NCBI RefSeq assembly: GCF_011634775.1
Contig: NZ_JAALXT010000003.1
Location: 248,001 to 312,000, forward strand
Direction of reading: 5' to 3'
Length of the DNA stretch: 64,000 nucleotides
Origin: Thalassoroseus pseudoceratinae
GTDB taxonomy: Bacteria; Planctomycetota; Planctomycetia; Planctomycetales; Planctomycetaceae
Below the pieces are notes generated by a model. That model saw only the letters and a list, made by a program, of their open reading frames with translations, was not told the DNA's origin and did not search any database. A program made the translations under genes and the position numbers. Shown here piece by piece: positions 1 to 8,504 of the stretch; position 1 is the stretch's first letter, and the number at the start of each line of letters is the position of its first letter.

Positions 1-1410
1 CTCCGGTTGAAGTACCGCTTTCTCGATCTGCGTCGCACGAAACTGCAAGAAAACATGCGGATTCGGCATCAGTTGGCGAAGATCACACGTGATTACTTTA
101 ACGACCTCGATTTCTTGGAAATCGAAACGCCAATGCTCGGTCGGAGCACACCGGAAGGAGCGCGAGATTACCTGGTTCCCAGCCGCGTTCACGAAGGTTC
201 GTTCTACGCGTTGCCGCAATCTCCGCAAATTTACAAGCAGATTCTGATGGTCGCCGGTTACGACCGGTATTATCAAATCGCCCGTTGCTTCCGAGATGAA
301 GACTTACGAGCCGATCGGCAACCGGAGTTCACGCAGATCGACTTGGAAATGGCCTTCGTTGAGCGGGACGACATTTTCCGCATCATCGACGGATTGGTCG
401 CAGCGTTCGTGAAGGAGATTCAAGGCAAGGAGATGACCACGCCGCTGCCGCGATTCAGTCATCGCGAAGTCATGGAAGTCTACGGCAGCGACAAACCGGA
501 CCTGCGGTATGGAATGAAGCTCGTCGATATCAGTGGTTTGGTCGCCGACAGTGATTTTGGTGTGTTCAAGAACACCATTTCCGGCGGTGGTCGGGTACGG
601 GGGCTGAACGCCAAGGGAGCCGCCGACAAATATAGTCGTAAGAATATCGACGAACTGACGGCGTTCGTTGGCGATTACGGTGCCCGCGGGTTGGCCTTCT
701 TCCGCGTGAAGGAAGGTGCCCTCGATTCGCCAATCGCCAAGTTCCTCTCCGCCGAGAAGCACGCTGCAATCATCGAAGCGATGGGAGCCGAAAACGGCGA
801 CTTGCTGTTCTTCGTTGCGGATAAAGACAAAGTCAGTTCGCCCGCGTTGGCAGCGTTGCGAAGCCGTCTCGGCAAAGAGCTTGAACTGTTCGATCCCACC
901 GAGATCAACGCCGCTTGGGTCATCGACTTTCCGCTCGTCATGTGGAACGAAGACGAAAACCGTTGGGATGCAGAACACCATCCGTTCTGCTCGGTGGTCG
1001 AGGAAGACATTCCGAAACTCACCGAAGACCCAGCGATGGTGCGGGCTCAGTCTTACGATTTGATCGTGAATGGATACGAAGCGGCTAGCGGGAGTATCCG
1101 GATCCATGACCCAGCCGTGCAGCAAACCATCTTCGATCTCTTGAACATCTCACCGGAGCAAGCGGAATCCCGGTTTGGGTTCCTCTTGGAGGCGCTTCGG
1201 TACGGTGCCCCACCACACGGTGGGATTGCGTTGGGGCTTGACCGGTGGGTGATGATGTTCACCGGCGACGACAACATCCGCGACGTCATCGCCTTCCCGA
1301 AAACGCAGAAAGCGTCGGACTTGCTCAGCGGTGCACCGGCGGAAGTTGATGATCACCAGCTTCGCGACTTGCACATTAAGCTGAATCTGCCACCGGCTCC
1401 GCCGAAGTAG
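1..1410 (+). CDS. aspS: Aspartyl-tRNA synthetase, C-terminal part (5' truncated by window edge)
   Basis: Charges tRNA-Asp (or tRNA-Asp/Asn) with aspartate in the cytoplasm. The frame is open from base 1, so the N-terminal anticodon-binding OB-fold, roughly the first 120 residues of a ~590-residue bacterial AspRS, lies outside the window. The 469 visible codons carry the class II core: motif 2 around [16 protein letters not shown], with the aspartate-site stretch QIDLEMAF just after it, a bacterial GAD insertion domain in the middle (about residues 155-290), and motif 3 [12 protein letters not shown] near the C terminus. No frameshift or missing motif is visible. A GC-rich hairpin follows the stop codon, and the next gene is convergent. 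Whether the enzyme is discriminating cannot be judged without the N-terminal domain. Confidence 0.97.
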   Translation, partial: LRLKYRFLDLRRTKLQENMRIRHQLAKITRDYFNDLDFLEIETPMLGRSTPEGARDYLVPSRVHEGSFYALPQSPQIYKQILMVAGYDRYYQIARCFRDEDLRADRQPEFTQIDLEMAFVERDDIFRIIDGLVAAFVKEIQGKEMTTPLPRFSHREVMEVYGSDKPDLRYGMKLVDISGLVADSDFGVFKNTISGGGRVRGLNAKGAADKYSRKNIDELTAFVGDYGARGLAFFRVKEGALDSPIAKFLSAEKHAAIIEAMGAENGDLLFFVADKDKVSSPALAALRSRLGKELELFDPTEINAAWVIDFPLVMWNEDENRWDAEHHPFCSVVEEDIPKLTEDPAMVRAQSYDLIVNGYEAASGSIRIHDPAVQQTIFDLLNISPEQAESRFGFLLEALRYGAPPHGGIALGLDRWVMMFTGDDNIRDVIAFPKTQKASDLLSGAPAEVDDHQLRDLHIKLNLPPAPPK

Positions 1411-1445
1411 GTTTCCGTTTGAGGATGTTCCGAACATTCAGACAT

Positions 1446-1480
1446 GCCCCGGCTTTGAGCACTAAGTTCAATGCCGGGGC
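1446..1480 (+). terminator. Probable aspS terminator hairpin
   Basis: GCCCCGGC at 1446-1453 pairs with GCCGGGGC at 1473-1480. An inner TTGA/TCAA pairing (1455-1458 with 1468-1471) extends the stem. A modest T-rich stretch (tgtttcatt) follows. It lies 36 bases past the aspS stop and just before the end of a convergent gene. Confidence 0.6.
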
Positions 1481-1495
1481 TGTTTCATTGTGACC

Positions 1496-2188
1496 CTATT
1501 CTCGTTCCATCAGCAGCCGCGAAATCCATTGTTGGAGTCGAATCTGTTCGCCGAGCGGAGCGGGCAGATTCGCGAGTGCATAGGCCATTGGTTCGAGGTC
1601 TTCGTCAGTGTCGACGTCGGAAAGCGTTGGCAGTTCGTGAATGGGACCGAACGATCTAATTGCGGCCAACAATTGGTCTGCGGTCGTCGGTTCGCTGTAG
1701 GAAACGGATCGCCAAACGTTCGGAGGAATCGGGGAGTTCCCGCCGAAGAGGTAGAATCCACCGTCGTCGGCCCGGCCGATTACGAACTGTGGGTTCTCTG
1801 TTTGGGCGAGAACTCGGTGGGCTTCGGTGAGAATCTCGCTGGTGATTTGCGGAGTGTCGGCACCGATCAAAACCGCTTGCCGATTCTGGTCACGCAACGT
1901 CGAATAGATTCGATCCAAGCGGTCGGCTAAGTTTCCATCGCCTTGCCACACCGTCGGCAATCCCGACCACAACACGTTGTCTTGTCCGGCTTGTTCCGCG
2001 ACGGCCCAACATGGTTGGATTTTGCCATCTTGGCTGACCGTGTCGGCCACGGCTGCCACGGCGGTCGCCGAAAGCACATGGAATTCTTCCGCCAACTCCT
2101 CGCCAATTGTGCTGGCTAGACGCGTCTTCAGCGGTGTCATTCCGGGCGTCTTGACGAAAATGGCCACGGCGGTCGGTTCGAGATTCAT
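1496..2188 (-). CDS. TIGR04282-type arsenosugar-associated glycosyltransferase (CofC-like fold)
   Basis: A 230-residue nucleotidyl/glycosyltransferase-like protein of the family first called rSAM/selenodomain-associated transferase 1. Seen in the sequence: an N-terminal VAIFVKTPGMTPLKTRLA stretch matching the nucleotide-binding K(T/A)P...KTRL signature of this family, IGADTPQI (the GxDxP motif) in the middle, and a GRADDGGFYLFG segment. The product probably helps build the sugar part of arsenosugars together with the neighbouring methyltransferase and radical-SAM protein; this is inferred from family and context. The ATG at 2188 overlaps the upstream gene's TGA by one base (TGATG), so the two are probably translationally coupled. 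An alternative TTG start lies one codon earlier, at 2191. Confidence 0.88.
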   Translation of the reverse strand: MNLEPTAVAIFVKTPGMTPLKTRLASTIGEELAEEFHVLSATAVAAVADTVSQDGKIQPCWAVAEQAGQDNVLWSGLPTVWQGDGNLADRLDRIYSTLRDQNRQAVLIGADTPQITSEILTEAHRVLAQTENPQFVIGRADDGGFYLFGGNSPIPPNVWRSVSYSEPTTADQLLAAIRSFGPIHELPTLSDVDTDEDLEPMAYALANLPAPLGEQIRLQQWISRLLMERE

Positions 2189-2895
2189 CAACGGGATCGC
2201 TTTCTAATCAATCGCCAGAATTCGGGAATGGCTTGGCGGAATGTCAGGATGACGTGTCGGCTTGTCGTCCGCCACCATCCGTGTTGGCGGTATTTGCGGG
2301 CACTGGTTTGGATGGGTTCACGGATGCCGTTCAGGCAGATTCCGTTCTGCCTCGCTTTCCAGACGAACAGATGATCTTCGCCATACGCGGCCGTCTCGTC
2401 GTATCCACCTAGCTTCTGAAATGTGGATCGTTCGATGCAGATTCCTTGATCGCCAAACGGCATTCCTAACCAGCGGGATCGGAACCAAACGCCGGCGGCG
2501 TTCAAGTTCATTTGTCGTGGTCCGTCATCCTGAAACTTCAATCGGAAATAGTGCAGTGCCGTCGGCTGTCGCTGTAGTTCGTTCTCAAGTGCCGCAACGG
2601 CAGCCGTAGAAACGATGGTGTCGGCGTGCAAAAACCAAAGAAAACGTCCGAGTGCAGTGTTGGCTCCCGTATTCAATTGCTTCGCCCGTCCAGGGGAACT
2701 TTCCATCCATCGAACACGTCCTGCCAGACCGAGACGACTGACGAAATTTTCGAGTTCATTCGGCGGCGGAGTCGTTCCGACCAAGAGAATTTCACATGGC
2801 CACGGGAAATCTTTGAAACAGGCCAACAAATTCCGCCACTGTGTCTCGTTGGACGCGATGGGAATTACGATGGAAACTTGGGGAGCGATACACAC
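2188..2895 (-). CDS. TIGR04283-type arsenosugar-associated glycosyltransferase (GT2 family)
   Basis: A 235-residue GT-A glycosyltransferase of family 2 (the former rSAM/selenodomain-associated transferase 2). It opens with VSIVIPIASNE, the usual GT2 first strand. It contains LWFLHADT, where the DxD-like metal site is HAD in this family, and then FGDQGICIERSTFQKLGGY with the acceptor-side motif. No membrane helix is obvious. The start is GTG at 2895, with no clear Shine-Dalgarno sequence, so the start is only probable. It is the first gene of a two-gene leftward unit and faces the arsM/arsS-like genes across a 159-bp divergent region, which supports a shared role in making glycosylated arsenic compounds. 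The exact sugar donor is unknown. Confidence 0.88.
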   Translation of the reverse strand: MCIAPQVSIVIPIASNETQWRNLLACFKDFPWPCEILLVGTTPPPNELENFVSRLGLAGRVRWMESSPGRAKQLNTGANTALGRFLWFLHADTIVSTAAVAALENELQRQPTALHYFRLKFQDDGPRQMNLNAAGVWFRSRWLGMPFGDQGICIERSTFQKLGGYDETAAYGEDHLFVWKARQNGICLNGIREPIQTSARKYRQHGWWRTTSRHVILTFRQAIPEFWRLIRKRSR

Positions 2896-3054
2896 TGAGA
2901 ATTCAGAAAATCAAATGCCGTTTGAGTGTAACCCTTGATACAGAAGTCGATTGGCGGTCACATTATTATTTGAAATCAACTTCACTTGCTGAATCAACTG
3001 CCGACTGAGTCTTCGAACACAACCGACCGCTAGTCATACAGGAGTATTTGCGTC
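2896..3054. promoter_or_regulatory. Divergent promoter region of the arsenosugar genes
   Basis: A 159-bp AT-richer spacer between divergent starts at 2895 (minus) and 3055 (plus). It holds a direct repeat AATCAACT at 2974-2981 and 2992-2999, and a TTGA-AA-TCAA dyad at 2970-2979. Either could be an operator. No ArsR-type regulator gene is in the window, so the link to arsenic sensing is only a guess. AGGAG at 3040-3044 is the ribosome binding site of the plus-strand gene. Confidence 0.4.
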
Positions 3055-4230
3055 GTGACAACCTTGCCCCAGTCGTCGAAACCAAACGAAGAGCAATCCG
3101 TTTACACTCGCTATGCGGCGGCCGCTGGGCAACGCGAGGAAGACCTGTGCTGTCCGGTCGATTACAACCCACTATTGCTGGAAGTCATTCCCGAGGAAGT
3201 TATCGAACGCGATTACGGCTGTGGTGATCCGTCGGCGTTCGTTCGTTCGGGTGACACGGTTCTCGATCTCGGTGCTGGTGGTGGCAAGATTTGTTTCATG
3301 GCGTCGCAGTTGGCTGGTGCGGACGGACGCGTGATTGGTGTCGATCTAAACCCCAAAATGTTGGCGTTGGCCCGAAAACACCAGTCGACCGTTGCGGACC
3401 GGATTGGCTATGCCAACGTGGAATTCCGACGGGGAATGATTCAAGACTTGGCACTCGATTTGGATCAATTGGAAGTCGAACTTGCGAAATATCCGGTGAA
3501 GGATGCGTCGGCGTGGTTGGAACTGCGGCAGATTGAACAACGTCTGCGGGAAACAAGTCCGATGATCGCCGACGAAAGCGTGGACTGCGTGCTCTCGAAT
3601 TGCGTGTTGAATCTGGTGCGTCCCCAAGACCGTGTGCAACTGTTTCAAGAAGTCTTTCGAGTCCTGAAACGCGGTGGGCGGGCCGCCATCAGCGATATTG
3701 TTTCCGACGAAACCGTTCCCGCTCATCTGCGAGCGAATCCCGAATTATGGTCCGGCTGCATTTCCGGAGCGTTTCGCGAGGATGAATTTCTCAACGCCTT
3801 CGAGGACGCCGGATTCCACGGAATGCACATCGCCAAACGACAAAGCGAGCCATGGCGAACGGTGGAGGGCATCGAGTTTCGGTCGATCACCGTCCTGGCA
3901 TACAAAGGGAAAGATGGTCCATGTTTGGAGCGGAAACAGGCCGCGGTGTATCGCGGTCCGTTTAAAAAAGTCGAGGATGACGACGGTCACGTTTACCGTC
4001 GTGGTCAACGAATGGCGGTCTGCGACAAATTGATTCGGTTGCTCCGGCAAGAACCGTACGCGGGATCGTTTGAAATCATTGAACCGCGGATCGAAGTTCC
4101 CCTCGAATCGGCGCAACCATTCGACTGTCGACGCGGACAGATTCGCTCCCCCCGTGAAACCAAGGGCGAGAATTTTCAAATCACGACAGACGCTGGCGAC
4201 TGTTGCGACCCGGGCGGCGACTGCTGCTAA
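3055..4230 (+). CDS. arsM: Arsenite methyltransferase, arsenosugar type (ArsM-like)
   Basis: A 391-residue SAM-dependent methyltransferase expected to methylate As(III). The SAM site is DLGAGGGK at residues 71-78. The three cysteine contexts typical of ArsM are present: C56 in YGCGDP, C183 in SNCVLNLV and C235 in SGCISGAF, which in studied ArsM proteins bind trivalent arsenic. Extra features are a vicinal pair C32-C33 near the N terminus and a C-terminal tail carrying C383-C384 and C390-C391. The start is GTG with AGGAG ten bases upstream. arsS follows 76 bases downstream in the same direction. The family call is strong; the function of the cysteine-rich tail is unknown. Confidence 0.92.
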   Translation: MTTLPQSSKPNEEQSVYTRYAAAAGQREEDLCCPVDYNPLLLEVIPEEVIERDYGCGDPSAFVRSGDTVLDLGAGGGKICFMASQLAGADGRVIGVDLNPKMLALARKHQSTVADRIGYANVEFRRGMIQDLALDLDQLEVELAKYPVKDASAWLELRQIEQRLRETSPMIADESVDCVLSNCVLNLVRPQDRVQLFQEVFRVLKRGGRAAISDIVSDETVPAHLRANPELWSGCISGAFREDEFLNAFEDAGFHGMHIAKRQSEPWRTVEGIEFRSITVLAYKGKDGPCLERKQAAVYRGPFKKVEDDDGHVYRRGQRMAVCDKLIRLLRQEPYAGSFEIIEPRIEVPLESAQPFDCRRGQIRSPRETKGENFQITTDAGDCCDPGGDCC

Positions 4231-4306
4231 GAGTTATCGCCGAAGCCGCGGCTTCTTGATCGTCCTGTCTTTGACTGAAAACGTAGCAATAGAAAACGAA
4301 ACGACC

Positions 4307-5350
4307 ATGACGCAACTTTCCCTGCTTCGTCAGGATCATGAATTGGCTTCGACCGACGTGCAACGCGACGTTCTGGAGAATCGGAGTGGACAGCCGATTT
4401 TCGCCGAGACTCTCGCCAGCACCGGGCATACGCCATTCCGTGCGACGGGCATCGACGTGATGCAGGTCAACGTTGGGCGGGTGTGTAATCAAACCTGTCG
4501 GCATTGTCATGTGGACGCCGGTCCTGATCGACGCGAGGCGATGTCGCGGGAGGTGTTCGAGGAGTGTTTGCGTGTCCTTCGACAGACGGACATCCCCACG
4601 GTCGACATTACCGGCGGCGCACCGGAAATGAATCCGCATTTTCGGTGGTTCGTTGCCGAGGTGCGAAATCTCGATCGGCATGTGATCGACCGCTGCAACC
4701 TGACAATTCTGCTCGCGAACGGATACACCGATCTTCCAGAGTTCCTGGCCGAACACGAAGTGGAAGTCGTCGCGTCCCTCCCGTGCTACCTGGAAGAAAA
4801 CACCGATGCTCAACGCGGTTCGGGTGTGTTCCAAAAGTCGATGGCCGCATTGCGGCGATTGAACGAACTCGGCTACGGTTTACCCGACGGCGGACGAACG
4901 CTCTCGCTGGTCTACAATCCGGTTGGAGCGTCGCTTCCGCCAGACCAGCACGTGTTGGAAGAGGCATACCGTCGCGAGTTAAAAACGCGTTTCGGAATCA
5001 CATTCACACGACTGTTTACCATCACGAATTTGCCGATCAGCCGATTCCTGGAGGACTTGCTTCGACGGAATCGTTTTGAATCCTACATGGAGAAACTTGT
5101 CGAGGCGTACAATCCGGCGGCGGTCGATGGCGTGATGTGTCGGTCAACGTTGTCTGTTGATTGGGAAGGCCGACTTTATGATTGCGATTTCAATCAGATG
5201 CTTGAACTTGGTTTGACCAACGAGCAACCACAGAACATTCGTGACTTCGACCTCAATCGACTCCGAAACCGTGTGATTGCAACCGGACAACATTGCTACG
5301 GTTGCACCGCCGGTGCAGGGTCGAGTTGCCAGGGTTCGATTGTGAATTGA
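4307..5350 (+). CDS. arsS: Arsenosugar biosynthesis radical SAM protein ArsS
   Basis: A 347-residue radical SAM enzyme. The CX3CX2C cluster motif is C60-N-Q-T-C64-R-H-C67, followed by HVDAGP. A GGAPEMN stretch lies in the SAM-binding region. The C-terminal part has MCRSTLSVDWEGRLYDCDFN and ends with CYGCTAGAGSSCQG, the conserved tail of the TIGR04167 family, in which some members carry selenocysteine. Here every position in the tail is an ordinary cysteine codon, with no in-frame TGA. In known systems ArsS transfers the deoxyadenosyl group of SAM to methylated arsenic. The ATG at 4307 is preferred because family homology starts there; a longer open frame back to 4070 overlaps the upstream gene and is not convincing. 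Confidence 0.92.
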   Translation: MTQLSLLRQDHELASTDVQRDVLENRSGQPIFAETLASTGHTPFRATGIDVMQVNVGRVCNQTCRHCHVDAGPDRREAMSREVFEECLRVLRQTDIPTVDITGGAPEMNPHFRWFVAEVRNLDRHVIDRCNLTILLANGYTDLPEFLAEHEVEVVASLPCYLEENTDAQRGSGVFQKSMAALRRLNELGYGLPDGGRTLSLVYNPVGASLPPDQHVLEEAYRRELKTRFGITFTRLFTITNLPISRFLEDLLRRNRFESYMEKLVEAYNPAAVDGVMCRSTLSVDWEGRLYDCDFNQMLELGLTNEQPQNIRDFDLNRLRNRVIATGQHCYGCTAGAGSSCQGSIVN

Positions 5351-5452
5351 CCGGAAGCGTGTTTCGAAGCGGTCGCTCGATGGTCATTGGTTAGGACGAC
5401 CGATGCAACCGAATGTCACGACTGGTCGGAATGTTTTTGATTTGCCAGATGT

Positions 5453-6385
5453 TTAAGCCGTTTCCGGCAGGAACGCCGGAATATTGACCCCGCGAAACGG
5501 TTGGAATTCGCCTAGAACTTGGCAGAAGTGCATCTCGCAGTTCTTTGCACCCCAACCGTACATTTGCCGGACGAGCACCTGCTGGTCCATCGGGATCACG
5601 CACACTGGACAACGTCCGGGAAACGCGTTGAAACCCGCGTGAATCAACGCGACCGCCGCAGCTTCATTTCGCGCGACACACGGGCCGAGCATATTGCTGC
5701 CAGGGTGATCGCTGGCGATGAGAAAGCCATCGAGTGTACCGTCGTCCGCCTCAATGACAAAGGAGACCCACATTTCACGTTGGTTTTCGATGCAGTACCG
5801 GTAATCCATTTCTCGGGAAATCCCGCTGACTGCCATCTCGACAGCAGCCATCTGCGGAACGTCGGTCAGCGTCGCAGGTCGCACACGATCCGCTCCCGGC
5901 ACGGACGAAGCGAGACCGGTTTCCGGGACGTTCAGGAACATATCCTGATAGCTATACCGGGGTACAAAACCAGCTTTGTTGTAGAGCGAAAAAGAATCGA
6001 CATTCAATGCCGACTGCGTCAATCGGATCGCGGAGTAGTTGTGTGAGTCGGCATACTCGATGATATGTCGCAACAGTTTCCCACCTACGCCCATCCCAAA
6101 GTAGTTGGGGTGAACCGTCATGATGCCGAGGCTGAGGTGATGCTCTCGCGGGTGATAGAAACACGAGCCCATAATCCGCCCGGTATTCGGGTGAACCGCG
6201 ACCACATTGCAACCTGGCGTCAAATCGTTGTAAACATCGTAGAACACCCGTGCGACATCGGGACCCCCTTGAAAAATTGCCGGGGCTCCGTGTGTTTGAT
6301 ACCAGTGGTTGATCGAAATGTAGATCAGGTCGGCAACTTCCGATTGATCCGCTTCGTTCATCGCTCGCAATATCATCGCGCTCAT
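5453..6385 (-). CDS. GNAT-family N-acetyltransferase (tandem GNAT)
   Basis: A 310-residue cytoplasmic acetyltransferase. The first domain (about 5-150) has the acetyl-CoA loop at LGIMTVHPNYFGMGVGGKLLRHI, where Q/RxxGxG appears as GMGVGG, followed by IRLTQSALNVDSFSLYNKAGF, a typical GNAT ending. A second, weaker GNAT-like half starts at about residue 168 (VRPATLTDVPQMAAVE). The gene overlaps the upstream aldolase-like gene by four bases (ATGA), so the two are probably made together. The substrate cannot be told from the sequence. The second domain may be a degenerate copy that fixes substrate specificity. Confidence 0.85.
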   Translation of the reverse strand: MSAMILRAMNEADQSEVADLIYISINHWYQTHGAPAIFQGGPDVARVFYDVYNDLTPGCNVVAVHPNTGRIMGSCFYHPREHHLSLGIMTVHPNYFGMGVGGKLLRHIIEYADSHNYSAIRLTQSALNVDSFSLYNKAGFVPRYSYQDMFLNVPETGLASSVPGADRVRPATLTDVPQMAAVEMAVSGISREMDYRYCIENQREMWVSFVIEADDGTLDGFLIASDHPGSNMLGPCVARNEAAAVALIHAGFNAFPGRCPVCVIPMDQQVLVRQMYGWGAKNCEMHFCQVLGEFQPFRGVNIPAFLPETA

Positions 6386-7299
6386 GATTGTTCGAGTCCC
6401 AAGAGTTTTCTCGCCGCGGATTCGACTTCGGAAATGGTCTCCGGTGGCAATTCACTGAGTAGCGGGGTGATCGGGCCAGTCTCAGCAATTCCGGCCAATG
6501 ACAACGCTCGGTGCAGCACGCGAATCGGATTGATAGAGTTTCGTAGCCCTTCGAGTTCCGCAAACTGTTCGCGAATTTGTTCCGCTTCGGGCAGACGCCC
6601 TGCCTTAAGGGCTTCAAGCATGGTCATCGAAAGTCGCGGTGCGACACAAACACATCCGGACGTGAAGCTGCCCAACCCGAATGATTGCAAGTGCGCGATC
6701 GCAGGTTGTTCGCCGATTCCACTCACGATTTGAGCCGGCGTAACCTCCTGACACAATTCCTCTAGGAAATCATCGTTGGTCGGGTCGTCGCGGACGATGG
6801 CATATTTGATCCACGAAAGACAACCATCGTTCATCAATTTGGCGACCGTTGGCACATCGATCCAGTTGTCGTGTTTGATGTAGAGAACGGCCGGTCGTCC
6901 AAAAACGTCGACAAAATTTCGAACGGCAGTTGCTAGTCCGTCGGGAGTGCACAAGTCTCGTTGCGGGAGAATCATGGCTGTCGGGAACGAAAACTCTCGC
7001 AAGATGCGGGCCTGATCCATCATCAGACCATATGCGGGCCCGACGGAAGGAATCACCATGGTCGTTTCGCCTGCGTTCTCTTGGAGCATTTCCAAAAGAC
7101 CCGTGTATTCGCTGAGCGCAACATGGTAGAGAATCGCGTTTCCACCGTAGAGCAATGTGGAGACACCGCCGGACTCCAAATGACGGATAATCTTCTGGTT
7201 TTCAGACGAGCAAATCTTGGAATTGGCATCACGAGCCAATGGCGGAACCGCGATGACAGAATTGGCGAGAAATTCGGGAGTTACAGGTGTTTCACGCAT
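6382..7299 (-). CDS. Dihydrodipicolinate synthase-family aldolase, divergent active site
   Basis: A 305-residue (beta/alpha)8 protein of the DapA/NAL superfamily. The Schiff-base lysine is K165 (SWIKYAIVRDD) and the catalytic tyrosine is Y140 (AVLYIKHDNW). The loop that in DapA reads GTTGE, whose threonines contact the substrate, reads YGGNAIL here (residues 51-57). This argues against true dihydrodipicolinate synthase activity and for another pyruvate- or hydroxyacid-type aldolase or lyase. It is the first gene of a two-gene minus-strand unit with a GNAT protein. No Shine-Dalgarno sequence is visible; a long inverted repeat ends ten bases before the start codon. Substrate unknown. Confidence 0.82.
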   Translation of the reverse strand: MRETPVTPEFLANSVIAVPPLARDANSKICSSENQKIIRHLESGGVSTLLYGGNAILYHVALSEYTGLLEMLQENAGETTMVIPSVGPAYGLMMDQARILREFSFPTAMILPQRDLCTPDGLATAVRNFVDVFGRPAVLYIKHDNWIDVPTVAKLMNDGCLSWIKYAIVRDDPTNDDFLEELCQEVTPAQIVSGIGEQPAIAHLQSFGLGSFTSGCVCVAPRLSMTMLEALKAGRLPEAEQIREQFAELEGLRNSINPIRVLHRALSLAGIAETGPITPLLSELPPETISEVESAARKLLGLEQS

Positions 7300-7308
7300 G
7301 ACGAGATT

Positions 7309-7370
7309 GATTCTTGAGGAAGGCGGTACAATACGCTCGCCGCATCATACCGCCTTATCCATCAAGAATC
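7309..7370. repeat. Long imperfect inverted repeat before the aldolase gene
   Basis: GATTCTTGA (7309-7317) plus AAGGCGGTA (7320-7328) pair with TACCGCCTT (7348-7356) and TCAAGAATC (7362-7370). GG at 7318-7319 can pair with CC at 7359-7360, giving about 20 base pairs around a 19-base loop. It sits between the hflC stop and the next start codon on the minus strand. No U-run follows, so it may be an RNA structure controlling translation, an operator, or a terminator without a classic tail. Confidence 0.6.
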
Positions 7371-7400
7371 ATTCATGAATCGCGACTTTCTCGCGTTCCA

Positions 7401-8504
7401 TTAGTCCGTCACAGCATCGGCAGCATCTTCCGCGTTGTCTTCGGCAACGTCCGGTGTACTTGGTGGGGGCGGATCGACATCGTGCACTGATTTCAGCAGT
7501 CGAAACAATTCGCTGTCAGTCGTCAGGATCAACCGGCTTTGGCCGTTGAGTGCCTTCTTGTAGACTTCGAGAGTTTTCTCAAAGTTGTAGAGGTCGCCGG
7601 TTTCTTCAATTGCGTTGGCGTACTTGGTAATCAGTTCCGCATCGACCTTCCCGCGAGTTTTCTGGGCCTCGCGTTCACCTTCCCCAAGGATTTTCTCTAC
7701 CTCGGCGTTGGTGGCGTTGAGAATCTCCTGTTTGCGTTGAACCCCGGCGTTGTAGTAACCGGCTGCAATGGATTCCATGAATGCCTTCAGACGCTCGAAG
7801 GCCATTTCGCGGACAGTCGGTACGAAGCCGATGTTGGAGATGCCCACATCGACCAACTCGATTCCGCGGTTGATCTCGCCTTCCTCCTCACCCTGCAATC
7901 GACGACTGACGTTGTCTTTGATCTTCTGAACGATCTGCTCGCGACCGATAGTAACACGCTCGTCTGCTCCTGGTTGAGCCGGGTTTGTAATCGCCGCTTC
8001 GTTGCCGTCGGCTTCATCGACATTCAGAAGCTGAGAGTCCGGTAGTTCAAACCGCAGAGAATACGTTAGTTCGCGATCCGTGCTCCGGACTACTTCGGAC
8101 AGTTGATGCCGAGTAATCTCATCGCGAATCGTTGCCCGAACACGGTCGCGAACGGCAAGCTCCCCTTGTTCGACAGTTCGCAAGACTTCGACAAACGGCT
8201 TCGGATCAGTGATTTTCCAAAGAGCCCAAGCCGTCACTTCGATTTTCTTACCGTCAGCAGTCGGAAGATCAACGATGTCGTCAGCACTTTGCCAAAACTG
8301 TAACGTGCTAGGTAACCGTCGAACTTCCTGCGTGAATGGCATTTTCCAGTACAAGCCCGGTTCGGTGATGCTGCGAACGTGTTTCCCGAACTGCAAAATC
8401 ACAGCCAATTCACGCTCATTGACCACAAAGGCCGAGGACATCACAAGAATCAACGCAACAAACGCCGCGATGCCACCGGTGACGAGAACTTTGGGACTCC
8501 TCAT
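7401..8504 (-). CDS. hflC: HflC-like protease modulator (SPFH/band 7)
   Basis: A 367-residue membrane-anchored SPFH protein that with HflK forms the FtsH-regulating complex at the cytoplasmic membrane. One N-terminal helix (about residues 8-28) is followed by VVNERELAVILQFGKHVRSITEPGLYWKMPF, the standard HflC opening. The coiled-coil segment holds GEREAQKTRGKVDAELITKYA. Compared with the ~330-residue E. coli protein there is an extra Asp/Glu/Ala-rich insertion after the LRFELPDSQLL segment and an acidic Pro-rich C-terminal tail (VDPPPPSTPD and onward). The start overlaps hflK by four bases and has a near-perfect AAGGAGGTG ribosome binding site. Confidence 0.93.
   Translation of the reverse strand: MRSPKVLVTGGIAAFVALILVMSSAFVVNERELAVILQFGKHVRSITEPGLYWKMPFTQEVRRLPSTLQFWQSADDIVDLPTADGKKIEVTAWALWKITDPKPFVEVLRTVEQGELAVRDRVRATIRDEITRHQLSEVVRSTDRELTYSLRFELPDSQLLNVDEADGNEAAITNPAQPGADERVTIGREQIVQKIKDNVSRRLQGEEEGEINRGIELVDVGISNIGFVPTVREMAFERLKAFMESIAAGYYNAGVQRKQEILNATNAEVEKILGEGEREAQKTRGKVDAELITKYANAIEETGDLYNFEKTLEVYKKALNGQSRLILTTDSELFRLLKSVHDVDPPPPSTPDVAEDNAEDAADAVTD

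Noticed and set aside
4070-4306. Longer N-terminal extension of arsS
   Set aside because: It overlaps the methyltransferase gene in another frame and is Arg/Pro-rich shadow sequence; family similarity begins at the ATG at 4307.
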